A DNA stretch of 64,000 nt from NCBI RefSeq assembly GCF_027941955.1, contig NZ_CP115960.1, forward strand, positions 2,852,001 through 2,916,000. Reading direction: 5' to 3'. This document shows positions 38,959 to 47,481 of the stretch, in pieces; position 1 is the stretch's first letter; every line of letters begins with the position of its first letter. The notes beneath the pieces were generated by a model. The model made no database searches, was not told the origin of the DNA, and saw only the letters and a list, made by a program, of their open reading frames with translations. A program made the translations under genes and the position numbers. The DNA is from Sphingomonas sp. 7/4-4. GTDB taxonomy: Bacteria > Pseudomonadota > Alphaproteobacteria > Sphingomonadales > Sphingomonadaceae.

Positions 38959-39326
38959 ATGACCGGATCGAAGGAGCAAGCGAGCGGTAGCAGGAACTAT
39001 GGTGCGGGAGTCGCAATCGCGGTCGTGACATCGTTTCTGACGGTGTGGACCACCGTGGTTCGCGACGATGGCCATGGCATCGGCTTTTTCCTGCTGGTCC
39101 TGGCCGCGGGCACAGGCGGGTTCGCCGCCTGGTTTCAGCCCGTAGGCATGGCGCGGACCATGGTTGGCGTCGCGATCATGCAGGCATTGCTCGGGCTGGC
39201 CATCGCAACCGCTCCGTCGACCGCGAACATGCCGGGCGGCCCGTTCAAGATCCTGCTGTTCAGTGGGGTCTTCATGATGCTGTGGCTGATATCGGCGGCT
39301 TTTTCCGCGCCGCCGGGAAAGCCTGA
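38959..39326 (+). CDS. small membrane protein, hypothetical (one frameshift at the 3' end)
   Basis: About 122 residues with four hydrophobic segments (VAIAVVTSFLTVWTTVV, GIGFFLLVLAAGTGGFAAWF, MVGVAIMQALLGLAIATA, ILLFSGVFMMLWLISAAFF). AGGAGG precedes ATG 38959. A T is missing from the run 39300-39304; with it the protein ends FFRAAGKA at TGA 39324-39326. Without the repair it reads on through unrelated sequence. Function unknown. Confidence 0.7.
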
Positions 39327-39385
39327 AGGAAGCCGCCGACGAGTTGGCGTTCGCGCCGTGGCAGCTAGGGGTGGGGGAGTAGCGC
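39324..39385 (+). repeat. degenerate copy of the ptrB 3' end
   Basis: TGAAGGAAGCCGCCGACGAG onward matches 38768-38829, the last codons and stop of ptrB, with about eight mismatches over 62 bp. It begins exactly at the stop of the small membrane protein and includes the equivalent of the ptrB stop. It is noncoding here and marks an old local duplication. Confidence 0.75.
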
Positions 39386-39391
39386 GCCCTC

Positions 39392-39415
39392 AATCCTCCC
39401 CCGGAGGGGAGGATT
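39392..39415. terminator. bidirectional hairpin
   Basis: A perfect 10-bp stem (AATCCTCCCC and GGGGAGGATT) around CGGA, between the ptrB-remnant and the convergent zinc-ribbon-like gene. Confidence 0.6.
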
Positions 39416-39428
39416 TGATATCGTCCGG

Positions 39429-39617
39429 CTACCGCCGCGCCCGTTCGATCAGCCGGCTCTCGCGGTGGCAGGTGTGGCAGAAGGCGAAGTCGAATATTTC
39501 GCTGAGCATCCAGGCCTGGCTTTCCAGATTCCATTCCGCCCACGCGTCGCGCGTCACCGCCACGCTGCCGCAGCGTTCGCACGCATATTCTACCCGAGGA
39601 GTTCTGCCTTCTGCCAC
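39429..39617 (-). CDS. small two-CXXC protein (zinc-ribbon-like)
   Basis: 62 residues containing YACERCGSVAVTRDAWAEWN and FDFAFCHTCHRESRLIERAR: two CxxC pairs spaced about 35 residues, a likely zinc site. The only in-frame start is GTG 39617 with no Shine-Dalgarno. An ATG at 39626 would serve if a base were missing in the CTCCTCGG context near 39600, giving MRAWQKAELPRVEYACERCG. Either way the two-CxxC core is intact. Confidence 0.6.
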   Translation of the reverse strand: MAEGRTPRVEYACERCGSVAVTRDAWAEWNLESQAWMLSEIFDFAFCHTCHRESRLIERARR

Positions 39618-39745
39618 GCGCGCATGGTGGCACGGTTCGGGTCCGCTTCGGAGCGAAGTGCCTCCGAAACGGAGAAGTCTGCGCCGATGATTGCCGTGGC
39701 GCCGATGCCGCGATAGCCTCGCCCCGGATCAGCGGGAGAATGGAT

Positions 39746-40228
39746 ATGCGGCGTACGACAATGGGGCTGGCGGCAGCGGCCCTGATGCTGGCGGGATCGG
39801 TCGCGGCATCGGCAGGCGGCCGTGCGGCGGCGCCCGACTCGCAGTCGGACGTCATTGCCGGGCGTCAGGCGGCATTCCGGATGTCCGGGGCATTGATGGG
39901 CAGCATGGGCGCGGTCGCGAAGAGCGGCGGCGACGTGAAGACGCAGGCGTTCGCGGCGCGCGCGCTCGCCAGCTGGGCCAAGGCGCTTCCCGGCATGTTC
40001 CCCGCCGGCAGCACGGCCGCCAATTCGGCCGCGCTGCCCGCCATATGGAGCGACCGGGCGACATTCGAGGCGCGTGCTGCGGACTATGCCGCGGCCGCCG
40101 ACAAACTCGCCGAGTTGGCCAAAGCGGGCGACAATGCCGGCTTCGCGGCGCAGCTGGGTGCCGTCGGCAAGACCTGCGGCGCGTGCCATGACGGCTATCG
40201 CAAGCCCGAGGAGCGGCGTCCGGGCTGA
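39746..40228 (+). CDS. cytochrome c, class II (c'/c556 type)
   Basis: 160 residues. Signal peptide (MRRTTMGLAAAALMLAGSVAASA), a four-helix bundle, and the heme motif CGACH at the C-terminal end (residues 145-149), as in cytochrome c' and c556. Periplasmic. GGGAG precedes ATG 39746. Class II cytochromes bind NO or transfer electrons; the role here is unknown. Confidence 0.9.
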   Translation: MRRTTMGLAAAALMLAGSVAASAGGRAAAPDSQSDVIAGRQAAFRMSGALMGSMGAVAKSGGDVKTQAFAARALASWAKALPGMFPAGSTAANSAALPAIWSDRATFEARAADYAAAADKLAELAKAGDNAGFAAQLGAVGKTCGACHDGYRKPEERRPG

Positions 40229-40231
40229 GGA

Positions 40232-40879
40232 TCAGCCGCGCGGCTGCTGGTCGGCGGGGACGGGAGTGAGCTCGTAGATGTCGAGCTGGCGCGCGTCGGC
40301 ACCCGCCACCGCGAGGCGCCAGCGGAAGCCGCCGACGCGCTCGACCACGCCGACCATGTCGCGCGCGGGCTCGTTGCCATAGCCGAGCGAATTCTCACCG
40401 GCGCGGCGCTGGCGCGCGCCGAGAAAGACGTAGCGCTTGCCATCGGGGTAGAAATAGCCCGCCGCGGGATCGCTGCCGGTCTGCTTGACGAAAGCGACGC
40501 CTTCGTCGGTGGCCGAGACGAAGCAATAATCGTTCGTCGAACTGCGGGCGCTCGCCGCACCGCGCGGCGTAGTGCGCAGCCGGACGATGCGGCAGCGATA
40601 GGAACCGGGCGTGAGCGACGGCAGGTCGAGGCCGGCACCGGGATCGACCAGCTTGCCCTGGGCGGTGCGCACTCGGGCGGGCAGCCTGGCGTGGAGCTTG
40701 CCCCAATCCTCTCCCAGCCGATCGAGCCGGGCGTCATCCTCCGGGGTGATCGACTTGCGCCACTCGGGAACCTCCTCGATCGGCACGGGGGTCACCAGCA
40801 CGACGCGCGGCGGCTTCTCCTGCGCCGCGCAGGCCGCGAGCAGGGAACACAAAACAATAGTGACGATGCGCCGGTACAT
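40232..40879 (-). CDS. DUF4893-like lipoprotein
   Basis: 215 residues from MYRRIVTIVLCSLLAACAAQ with a lipobox (LLAAC). The mature part contains a charged linker and a soluble domain with two conserved cysteines (GSYRCRIVRLR, NDYCFVSA) and Y-F-Y-P-D-G-K-R-Y-V-F-L-G. The domain pattern fits DUF4893, a sphingomonad family of unknown function. GGAGGG upstream sets the start. Confidence 0.75.
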   Translation of the reverse strand: MYRRIVTIVLCSLLAACAAQEKPPRVVLVTPVPIEEVPEWRKSITPEDDARLDRLGEDWGKLHARLPARVRTAQGKLVDPGAGLDLPSLTPGSYRCRIVRLRTTPRGAASARSSTNDYCFVSATDEGVAFVKQTGSDPAAGYFYPDGKRYVFLGARQRRAGENSLGYGNEPARDMVGVVERVGGFRWRLAVAGADARQLDIYELTPVPADQQPRG

Positions 40880-41159
40880 TGGCCACCCTCCGATCAACGT
40901 CCGGATTGTCGAAAACTGTTATCGAAAAATGAACGTCGGGGGTTAACGAAAGGTAAACGGCGCGGGGCTTTGTTTGCAGCGCAGCGCAGAATGCGGAGGA
41001 AACTCCCGATGCCGCAACCCGGATACGCTGGGCATATGCGGCATCGGTGCGGGCAGAATCGACGAGCGCTGCGTTTGTTGCATCGCAACGGAGAAAAACC
41101 GCCGCTGGGGGAAAACTGTGGCGCGAAGGCCACGCTTCCTGGACCTCACATAGCCGAAG

Positions 41160-41657
41160 CTATTCGGCAGCGCGCGCCTCGGGCTCGTCCTCGTCCTCGG
41201 CGACATCTTCGGGCAGCGCCCAGACGAGATCGCCTTTCTGGAGCACGCGACCGTCGTGCGACTGGACAGTGACCTGCGCGATCGGCTTGCGGTCGCGCGT
41301 GTCGACCAGCACCGGGAAAGCGGGAACGCAGGTCTCCCAGCGCTCGCCCCATTGGCGGAGTGCGATCATCGTCGGGAGCAGCGCATAGCCCTTGTCGGTG
41401 AGGCGATATTCGATCTTCCGGCGATCCTCGGGGCACGGCCGCCGCTCGAGGATGTCCTTGTCGACCAGCCGCGCAAGGCGATTGGCGAGGATGTTGCGCG
41501 CGATGCCGAGTTCGGACTGGAACTCCTCGAAATGATAGAGTCCGTTGAACGAGCCGCGCAGGATCAGGAACGACCAGCGCTCGCCCATCGCTTCCAGCGC
41601 CGCCGGAAGGCTGCACTCTTTCGCCAGCTCGCGCAGCGACTCTCCGGACCGCACCAC
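41160..41657 (-). CDS. HxlR family transcriptional regulator
   Basis: 165 residues. Winged-helix MarR/HxlR fold: CSLPAALEAMGERWSFLILR, GIARNILANRLARLVDKDIL, YRLTDKGYALLPTMIALRQW, with a C-terminal extension of about 45 residues. HxlR proteins respond to aldehydes and redox stress. It faces the CC_3452-like gene across a 154-bp promoter region carrying two palindromes, its likely operators. Confidence 0.9.
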   Translation of the reverse strand: MVRSGESLRELAKECSLPAALEAMGERWSFLILRGSFNGLYHFEEFQSELGIARNILANRLARLVDKDILERRPCPEDRRKIEYRLTDKGYALLPTMIALRQWGERWETCVPAFPVLVDTRDRKPIAQVTVQSHDGRVLQKGDLVWALPEDVAEDEDEPEARAAE

Positions 41658-41711
41658 CCATGACTGAACACCTTACTCCAAATCGCCGATCCAGGGAAAC
41701 GGCATAACGTA

Positions 41712-41741
41712 TTGCAACGCAGCAAGAGTTTCTGCTTGCAA
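41712..41741. promoter_or_regulatory. imperfect inverted repeat, candidate HxlR operator 1
   Basis: TTGCAACGCAG at 41712-41722 and CTGCTTGCAA at 41732-41741 form an inverted repeat with one gap, in the AT-rich region between the HxlR gene and the CC_3452-like gene. Confidence 0.45.
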
Positions 41742-41768
41742 CTTACTTCTATGTCAATTAGGTATTGA

Positions 41769-41788
41769 TTCGCAACTGATGTTGCGAA
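41769..41788. promoter_or_regulatory. perfect palindrome, candidate HxlR operator 2
   Basis: TTCGCAAC, a 4-base spacer TGAT, and GTTGCGAA form a perfect 8-bp inverted repeat, 23 bp upstream of the ATG at 41812. It shares the GCAAC/GTTGC half-site with the upstream palindrome. Confidence 0.55.
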
Positions 41789-41811
41789 CAGAGGTTCCCC
41801 AGGAGGAAAAC

Positions 41812-42126
41812 ATGAACCGTTATCTTGCCGTCGCGGCAGCTGCCGCGGCCACGCTGGCGCTCACCCCTGCGGCCAGCTTCGCCCAGACCGCCCGCGGCTA
41901 TTACGCCGCCACCCCGGTGACTTCGCCCGAGAAGACCAGCCTCGTCACGCGTTCGACGATCTGGAAGTGCGGCGAAGGCGTGTGCGTGGCGTCCAAGGCC
42001 AATGCCCGCGACAACATCGTCTGCGAACTCGTCGCCCGCGAAGTGGGCCAGCTCTCGGCCTTCCGCGTGAACGGCGCCGACTTCGACGCCGACGCGCTTG
42101 CCAAGTGCAACACGAAGGCACGTTGA
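41812..42126 (+). CDS. secreted CC_3452-like family protein
   Basis: 104 residues. A signal peptide (MNRYLAVAAAAAATLALTPAASFA) with AGGAGG before the ATG, then YYAATPVTSPEKTSLVTRST, WKCGEGVC and VCELVAREVG. Two cysteine-containing segments recur in periplasmic proteins of Caulobacter and Sphingomonas; the family name is from memory and tentative. Likely regulated by the adjacent HxlR protein. Confidence 0.7.
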   Translation: MNRYLAVAAAAAATLALTPAASFAQTARGYYAATPVTSPEKTSLVTRSTIWKCGEGVCVASKANARDNIVCELVAREVGQLSAFRVNGADFDADALAKCNTKAR

Positions 42127-42140
42127 TCTGAGCGGTGCCA

Positions 42141-42201
42141 GCCCGCTCCCCATCCGGCCACCCAGAATATACTGCCGTTGGGTGGCCGGGTGGGAGCGGG
42201 C
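42141..42201 (+). terminator. long stem-loop terminator
   Basis: GCCCGCTCCC and GGGAGCGGGC form the outer stem, CCGGCCACCCA and TGGGTGGCCGG the inner stem, loop about 14 bases. It has no T tract. It separates the CC_3452-like gene from rsh. Confidence 0.7.
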
Positions 42202-42277
42202 CGGCGCCGAACAATGAAGGCACGCTAAAACAACTATTTCGTTGCAATGCCGCAGCACGGGACGCCATCTAGGCCCC

Positions 42278-44365
42278 GTGCTGCGTCAATATGAACTTGT
42301 AGACCGGGTCCTCTCCTACGACCCACAGGCCGACGAGGCGCTGCTCAACCGCGCCTATGTGTTTTCGGTCAACGCGCATGGCAGCCAGAAGCGCGCCAGC
42401 GGCGACCCCTATTTCAGCCATCCGATCGAAGTCGCGGGCATCCTGACCGACCTGCATCTCGATGCGGAGACGATCGCCACGGCGATCCTCCACGACACGA
42501 TCGAGGATACGGTCGCCACCCCCGAGGAGATCCACCGGCTGTTCGGCGACAATGTCGCGCGGATGGTCGACGGGGTGACCAAGCTCTCCAAGATCGAGGC
42601 GCAGACCGAGAGCGAGCGCGCCGCCGAGAACCTCCGCAAATTCCTGCTGGCGATGTCCGACGACATCCGCGTGCTGCTGGTCAAATTGGCCGACCGGCTG
42701 CACAACATGCGCACGCTCCATCACATCAAGAATCCGGACAAGCGCAAGCGCATCGCCCGCGAGACGATGGATATCTATGCCCCGCTCGCCGAGCGGATCG
42801 GCATGTACGAGTTCATGAAGGAGATGCAGACGCTCGCCTTCAAGGAACTCGAGCCCGAGGCTTATGAGAGCATCAGCAAGAGGCTCGACAGCCTGTCGGT
42901 CGAAGGCGAGGACCGGATCGCCAAGATCGCGTCGGGGCTCAAGCTGCTGCTCGCGCGCGGCGGCGTCGATGCCGAGATATCGGGGCGCGAGAAGCATCCT
43001 TATTCGATCTGGAAGAAGATGTCCGAGCGCCACGTCTCGCTCGAGCGGCTCAGCGATATCATGGCGTTCCGCGCGATCGTCGAGACCGAAGAGGAATGCT
43101 ATCGCGCGCTCGGCGTGATCCACCGCCGCTGGCCGATGGTGCCGGGGCGGTTCAAGGATTACATCTCGACGCCCAAGCGCAACGGCTATCGATCGCTCCA
43201 CACGACGATCATGCACGCCGGCGACACGCGCGTGGAGATCCAGATCCGCACCCGCGACATGCACGCCCAGGCCGAGTTCGGGCTCGCCGCGCATTGGGCG
43301 TACAAGCAGGATTCGGTGCGGCCGGACACGCAGGTGAGCTGGATCCGGGACCTGATCGAGATCCTCGAACATGCCGAAAGCCCCGAGGAGCTGCTCGAGC
43401 ATACCCGGATGGCGATGTACCAGGACCGGATCTTCGCCTTCACGCCGAAGGGCGAGCTGATCCAGCTGCCCAAGGGCGCCACGCCGATCGACTTCGCTTA
43501 TGCCGTACACACCGATCTCGGCGACCAGGCCGTGGGTGCCAAGGTCAACGGCAAGGTCGTGCCGCTGCGCACCGAGATCCAGCAGGGCGACCAGGTCGCG
43601 ATCCTGCGCTCCAAGGCGCAGGAACCGCAGGCAAACTGGCTCAACTTCGCGATCACCGGCAAGGCGCGCGCGGCGATCCGCCGCCACATCCGCCACAAGG
43701 AGCGCGACGAGACCGTGGCGCTGGGGCGCAAGCTCTATGACGACATCGTCCGGCGGCTGCCGACGCCGCCCGGCGAGAGCGCGCTGACCGACGCGCTCAA
43801 GCGCTTGAAACTGGCCGACGAAGAAACGCTGATGGAGGCCATCGCGCGGCGCAAGCTGACCGACAGCCAGGTTCTCGAAGCCGTGATGCCCGGATCGACC
43901 GAGGGCGCCGAGCATGAATTGCCGACCCAGGCACAGGCGATCGAGATCAAGGGACTGACCCCCGGCGTCGCCTTCCATTTCTCCGAGGACTGCCGCCCGG
44001 TCCCCGGCGACCGGATCGTCGGCGTGCGCCGCGCCGGCGAGCCGATCGAAGTGCACCGCATCGATTGCGCGAGCCTCGCCGACACCGACGAGGAGGATTG
44101 GGTCGACCTGACCTGGGGCGACAAGGCCGAGGGCGGGACCGCGCGCATCGCAGTGACGCTGAAGAACGAGCCCGGCGCACTGGGCGCGGTGGCGACGCTG
44201 ATCGGCCAGCAAAAGGCCAACATCCTCGGGCTCAGGATGGACAATCGCGACACCACTTTCCACACCAACACGATCGATCTCGAGGTCCGCAACGCGGCGC
44301 ATCTGATGAAGCTGCTCGCGGCACTGCGCGCGGCAGACGTAGTGAATTCGGCCGAGCGGATTTGA
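42278..44365 (+). CDS. rsh: bifunctional (p)ppGpp synthetase/hydrolase Rsh (SpoT/RelA)
   Basis: 695 residues from GTG 42278. Makes and hydrolyses the stringent-response alarmone. HD hydrolase domain with HDTIEDT and RLHNMRTL; synthetase domain with KDYISTPKRNGYRSLH and EIQIRTRDMHAQAEFG; then TGS (RIFAFTPKGELIQLPKGATP) and ACT (IAVTLKNEPGALGAVATLI) domains. The catalytic HD and synthetase motifs are all intact. The GTG start has a weak Shine-Dalgarno; an upstream in-frame ATG at 42248 is unlikely. Confidence 0.95.
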   Translation: MLRQYELVDRVLSYDPQADEALLNRAYVFSVNAHGSQKRASGDPYFSHPIEVAGILTDLHLDAETIATAILHDTIEDTVATPEEIHRLFGDNVARMVDGVTKLSKIEAQTESERAAENLRKFLLAMSDDIRVLLVKLADRLHNMRTLHHIKNPDKRKRIARETMDIYAPLAERIGMYEFMKEMQTLAFKELEPEAYESISKRLDSLSVEGEDRIAKIASGLKLLLARGGVDAEISGREKHPYSIWKKMSERHVSLERLSDIMAFRAIVETEEECYRALGVIHRRWPMVPGRFKDYISTPKRNGYRSLHTTIMHAGDTRVEIQIRTRDMHAQAEFGLAAHWAYKQDSVRPDTQVSWIRDLIEILEHAESPEELLEHTRMAMYQDRIFAFTPKGELIQLPKGATPIDFAYAVHTDLGDQAVGAKVNGKVVPLRTEIQQGDQVAILRSKAQEPQANWLNFAITGKARAAIRRHIRHKERDETVALGRKLYDDIVRRLPTPPGESALTDALKRLKLADEETLMEAIARRKLTDSQVLEAVMPGSTEGAEHELPTQAQAIEIKGLTPGVAFHFSEDCRPVPGDRIVGVRRAGEPIEVHRIDCASLADTDEEDWVDLTWGDKAEGGTARIAVTLKNEPGALGAVATLIGQQKANILGLRMDNRDTTFHTNTIDLEVRNAAHLMKLLAALRAADVVNSAERI

Positions 44366-44423
44366 CCACCCCGTTTGGATTTTCATGTGACGCAGACCCC
44401 ATGCGGCGTTACAGCGGCCGGTC

Positions 44424-45449
44424 ATGAAGAGGCCCAAGCTTTCCATCGTCGTCCCCTGCTACAATGAAGAGGCGTGCCTCGAGATGCTCCACGCGCGCAT
44501 CTCGGCCGCGGCGCAGGCGAGCGTGGGCCAGGATTACGAGATCGTGCTGATCAACGACGGCTCGCGCGATGCGAGCTGGAAGGTGATGCAGCGGCTTTCC
44601 GAAAGCGATCCGCGCCTCGTCGCGATCAACCTTTCGCGCAACCACGGGCACCAGCTTGCGCTCACCGCCGGGCTCGATCTGTGCGCGGGCGAGGAAATAT
44701 TGATCATCGACGCCGATCTGCAGGACCCGCCCGAATTGCTGACCGACATGCGCGCGGCGATGAAGAGCCAGGGCGCCGATGTCGTCTATGCCGTTCGCCG
44801 CAAGCGCGACGGCGAGACGATCTTCAAGAAGATCACCGCCGCCTTTTTCTATCGCATGCTCGACCGGATCACCGACACGCCGATCCCGCTCGACACCGGC
44901 GATTTCCGGCTGATGACCCGGCGCGCGCTCGACGCCTTCCTGTCGCTGCCCGAGCAGGCGCGGTTCATCCGCGGGATGGTGGCGTGGATCGGGTTCAAGC
45001 AAGTGCCCTTTCCCTATGACCGCCATGAGCGGCATGCCGGCGAGAGCAAATATCCGCTGGGCAAGATGATCCGGTTTGCGCTCGACGCGATCACCGGCTT
45101 CTCGACCGCACCTTTGCGCTTCGCCAGCCATGTCGGGCTGCTGCTGACCGGCGCCTCGGCACTGCTCGTGCTTTACATCCTGGTCGGATGGCTGTTCGGC
45201 CGGGCGATCCCGGGCTGGACCTCGCTGATGCTGGTCGTGGTGGTGCTCGGCGCGGTGCAGATGTTCGTGCTGGGGATGATCGGCGAATATCTCGGACGGC
45301 TCTATGTCGAATCCAAGCGGCGGCCCTTGTATCTGGTCGCCGATGTCGCCGGACCGGTGCGCGGGCATGCCTCGCTCGGCTACCGCTTCGAGGATTCGGG
45401 CGAAGTCAGCGTCTCGCCGCAGACGGTGCGAAGCGAGGCGGCGGAGTAG
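44424..45449 (+). CDS. membrane glycosyltransferase, family 2 (GtrB/dolichol-phosphate mannosyltransferase-like)
   Basis: 341 residues. GT-A domain (LSIVVPCYNEEACLEML, IDADLQDPPELL with the metal DxD, KRDGETIFKKITAAFFYRML) followed by two C-terminal membrane helices (HVGLLLTGASALLVLYILVGWLFG, SLMLVVVVLGAVQMFVLGMIGEYLGRLY). GtrB-like enzymes charge a polyprenyl phosphate with a sugar at the inner membrane for later transfer to surface glycans. ATG 44424 was chosen over upstream frames. Confidence 0.92.
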   Translation: MKRPKLSIVVPCYNEEACLEMLHARISAAAQASVGQDYEIVLINDGSRDASWKVMQRLSESDPRLVAINLSRNHGHQLALTAGLDLCAGEEILIIDADLQDPPELLTDMRAAMKSQGADVVYAVRRKRDGETIFKKITAAFFYRMLDRITDTPIPLDTGDFRLMTRRALDAFLSLPEQARFIRGMVAWIGFKQVPFPYDRHERHAGESKYPLGKMIRFALDAITGFSTAPLRFASHVGLLLTGASALLVLYILVGWLFGRAIPGWTSLMLVVVVLGAVQMFVLGMIGEYLGRLYVESKRRPLYLVADVAGPVRGHASLGYRFEDSGEVSVSPQTVRSEAAE

Positions 45450-45457
45450 TCCATCCC

Positions 45458-45482
45458 GTCATCCCGGCGAAGGCCGGGATCC
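45458..45482. repeat. REP-like palindrome
   Basis: GTCATCCCGGCGAAGGCCGG..., matching the copies at 21705 and 51645, located between the glycosyltransferase and the cardiolipin-synthase-like gene. Confidence 0.75.
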
Positions 45483-45523
45483 AGAGCCCAGCAGGACTGT
45501 CGGGACAGAGTAAGGATCTAGGC

Positions 45524-46753
45524 ATGCGATTGCCGGAGACCGCCACACTTGCCGCCACGGTCGGCGCGGCCCATGAGGCCGCCATGGATCCCTGGTCGCA
45601 GCCCTTCACGGTGGACGGTAACCGGCTGACGATGCTGCCCAAGGGGCCCGAACGGATGGAAGCGCTGCTTGCGCTGATCCGCTCGTCGGAACGGACGCTG
45701 CGGGTTCTGTACTATATCTACGTCGACGACGCCGCTGGTGCCGCGATCCGCGACGCACTGATCGCGGCCGCGAAGCGCGGTGTGAAGGTGCACCTCATCG
45801 TCGACGGGCTGGGCAGCGAGCATGCCGCCGCTCGCCACTTCTTCGATCCGTTGCACGCGGCGGGGGTAGACGTGTGCCGCTTCGTGCCGCGCTGGGGGCG
45901 ACGCTATCTGCTGCGCAACCACCAGAAGCTTGCCTTGGCCGACGAATCACGCGTGATCATTGGCGGATTCAACATCGAGGACAGCTATTTCGGCACCCCC
46001 GAGCAGAACGCCTGGCGCGACCTGGGGCTGATCGTCGAAGGACCGGCGGCCGCCCGGCTGGTCGGCTATTTCGATGCGCTCTCGCGCTGGGCGAAGCGGC
46101 CCCGCGCATCGATGCGCTCGCTTGCGCGCATGCTCAATTCGTGGAGCGAGCCCGAAGGCGCGGCCCGCTGGCTGCTGGGCGGCCCGATGCGGCGGCTCTC
46201 GCCCTGGGCGCGAGTGGTCAAGCGCGACATGCAGCGGGCGCGGGCGATCGACCTGATCACTTCCTATTTCACGCCCAATCCGGCGATGCTCCGCCGGCTC
46301 GACAAAGCGGGGAAGCGCGGGCGGGTGCGGCTGGTGCTGCCGTCCAAAGTCGATCACACCGCTTCGCTCTGGGCCGCGCACTTCACTTATGCCGGCCTGC
46401 TGCGCAAGGGCGTGCAGATCTACGAATACCAGCCGTGCAAGCTGCACACCAAGCTGTTCGTCATCGACGACGTCGTCTACATCGGCTCGGCCAATTTCGA
46501 TATCCGCAGCATGTTCCTGAACCTCGAACTGATGCTCAGGATCGAGGACAGGAAGTTCGCGGCGCATGTCCGGCGCTTCGTGGAGGGCGAGATCGCCCAG
46601 TCCGAGCTGATAACCGCCGAAATCCACAAGGCGCGCACGGGGGCATGGACGCGGGTCAAGCAATTCGCCGCTTATTTCGTGATGACCGTGCTCGACTATA
46701 ACGTCACGCGACGGCTCAATTTCGGCACTCCGCAACGGCGGCGGCGCGGCTAG
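45524..46753 (+). CDS. phospholipase D-type cardiolipin synthase-like protein
   Basis: 409 residues from MRLPETATLAATVGAAHEAA after AAGGA. Two PLD catalytic motifs are intact: HQKLALADESRVIIGGFNIED and HTKLFVIDDVVYIGSANFDIRS. The absence of N-terminal membrane helices matches ClsB-like proteins, which form cardiolipin or related lipids at the inner membrane. Its end overlaps the TetR gene by four bases on the opposite strand. Confidence 0.9.
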   Translation: MRLPETATLAATVGAAHEAAMDPWSQPFTVDGNRLTMLPKGPERMEALLALIRSSERTLRVLYYIYVDDAAGAAIRDALIAAAKRGVKVHLIVDGLGSEHAAARHFFDPLHAAGVDVCRFVPRWGRRYLLRNHQKLALADESRVIIGGFNIEDSYFGTPEQNAWRDLGLIVEGPAAARLVGYFDALSRWAKRPRASMRSLARMLNSWSEPEGAARWLLGGPMRRLSPWARVVKRDMQRARAIDLITSYFTPNPAMLRRLDKAGKRGRVRLVLPSKVDHTASLWAAHFTYAGLLRKGVQIYEYQPCKLHTKLFVIDDVVYIGSANFDIRSMFLNLELMLRIEDRKFAAHVRRFVEGEIAQSELITAEIHKARTGAWTRVKQFAAYFVMTVLDYNVTRRLNFGTPQRRRRG

Positions 46754-47391
46754 CTCCGCGCGATGTCGAAAGCGCGGGCGAAGATGTCGGCGGCGTAGCG
46801 CGCTTCCTTCTCGACATCGGCCGGAGTCGGCTCGACGATTCCCCACAGCACACGCTGGTGGAGTCCGCCGATGCAGAGGCTGGCGAGCACGCTGGCGGCG
46901 GCGAGCGGATCGTCTTCGCGCATGTGCCCCGCCGCCATCTCGTGCAGGAAGAAATCGGCGAGCATCCGCTGGGTCGGCTGCGGCGCGCGGCGGAAGAAGA
47001 TCTCGCCGACCTCGGGGAAGCGGCCCGCTTCGGCCGCGATCAGCCGGTGCAGCCGGATGCCGTCCTCCATCGTGATCTTGCCGATGAAGCTGTGGCAGAA
47101 GGTGACGATCGTCGCATAAAGATCGGCCGAAGGCTGGAGCACGCTGCTCAGCTGCTGACGATAGGCCACCGTCGCGTGATCGAGCACCGCGGCGAACAAT
47201 TCTTCCTTCGAGGGAAAATAGCTCCATAGCGTGCCCTTCGAGCCGCCGAGCTCGGCCGAGATCGCCGACATCGACGTTCCCGAATAGCCGCTCTCGAGGA
47301 AACTGCGCTTGGCAACCTCCAGGATCGCCAGCCGCCGCTCTTCCTTGCGCGCCTCGCGCTTGCCGGGCGCCTTATCCGTTAGAGTTTCCAT
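46750..47391 (-). CDS. TetR family repressor
   Basis: 213 residues. N-terminal helix-turn-helix (AILEVAKRSFLESGYSGTSM, GGSKGTLWSYFPSKEELFAA) and a variable ligand domain. It is divergent from the efflux operon; one 16-bp operator sits 4 bp upstream of its ATG and a second 13 bp before the outer-membrane-factor ATG, so it likely represses both itself and the pump. Confidence 0.92.
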   Translation of the reverse strand: METLTDKAPGKREARKEERRLAILEVAKRSFLESGYSGTSMSAISAELGGSKGTLWSYFPSKEELFAAVLDHATVAYRQQLSSVLQPSADLYATIVTFCHSFIGKITMEDGIRLHRLIAAEAGRFPEVGEIFFRRAPQPTQRMLADFFLHEMAAGHMREDDPLAAASVLASLCIGGLHQRVLWGIVEPTPADVEKEARYAADIFARAFDIARS

Positions 47392-47394
47392 AAC

Positions 47395-47469
47395 CGTACT
47401 ATAGGGTACGATTTTCTATTGACAAGGCGCGAGGCCGAGACCATTTGCGCAGCCGTACCCTCCAGTACG
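47395..47469. promoter_or_regulatory. pair of matching palindromes, candidate TetR operators
   Basis: Site 1 (47395-47410) read on the minus strand is CGTACCCTATAGTACG; site 2 (47454-47469) on the plus strand is CGTACCCTCCAGTACG. They agree at 14 of 16 positions and each has CGTAC/GTACG inverted arms. A TTGACA (47419-47424) lies between them. Confidence 0.75.
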
Positions 47470-47481
47470 GTATATAAATTC

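Noticed and set aside
42269..44446. 725-residue minus-strand open frame opposite rsh
   Set aside because: Antisense to Rsh and compositionally biased; no recognisable domain.
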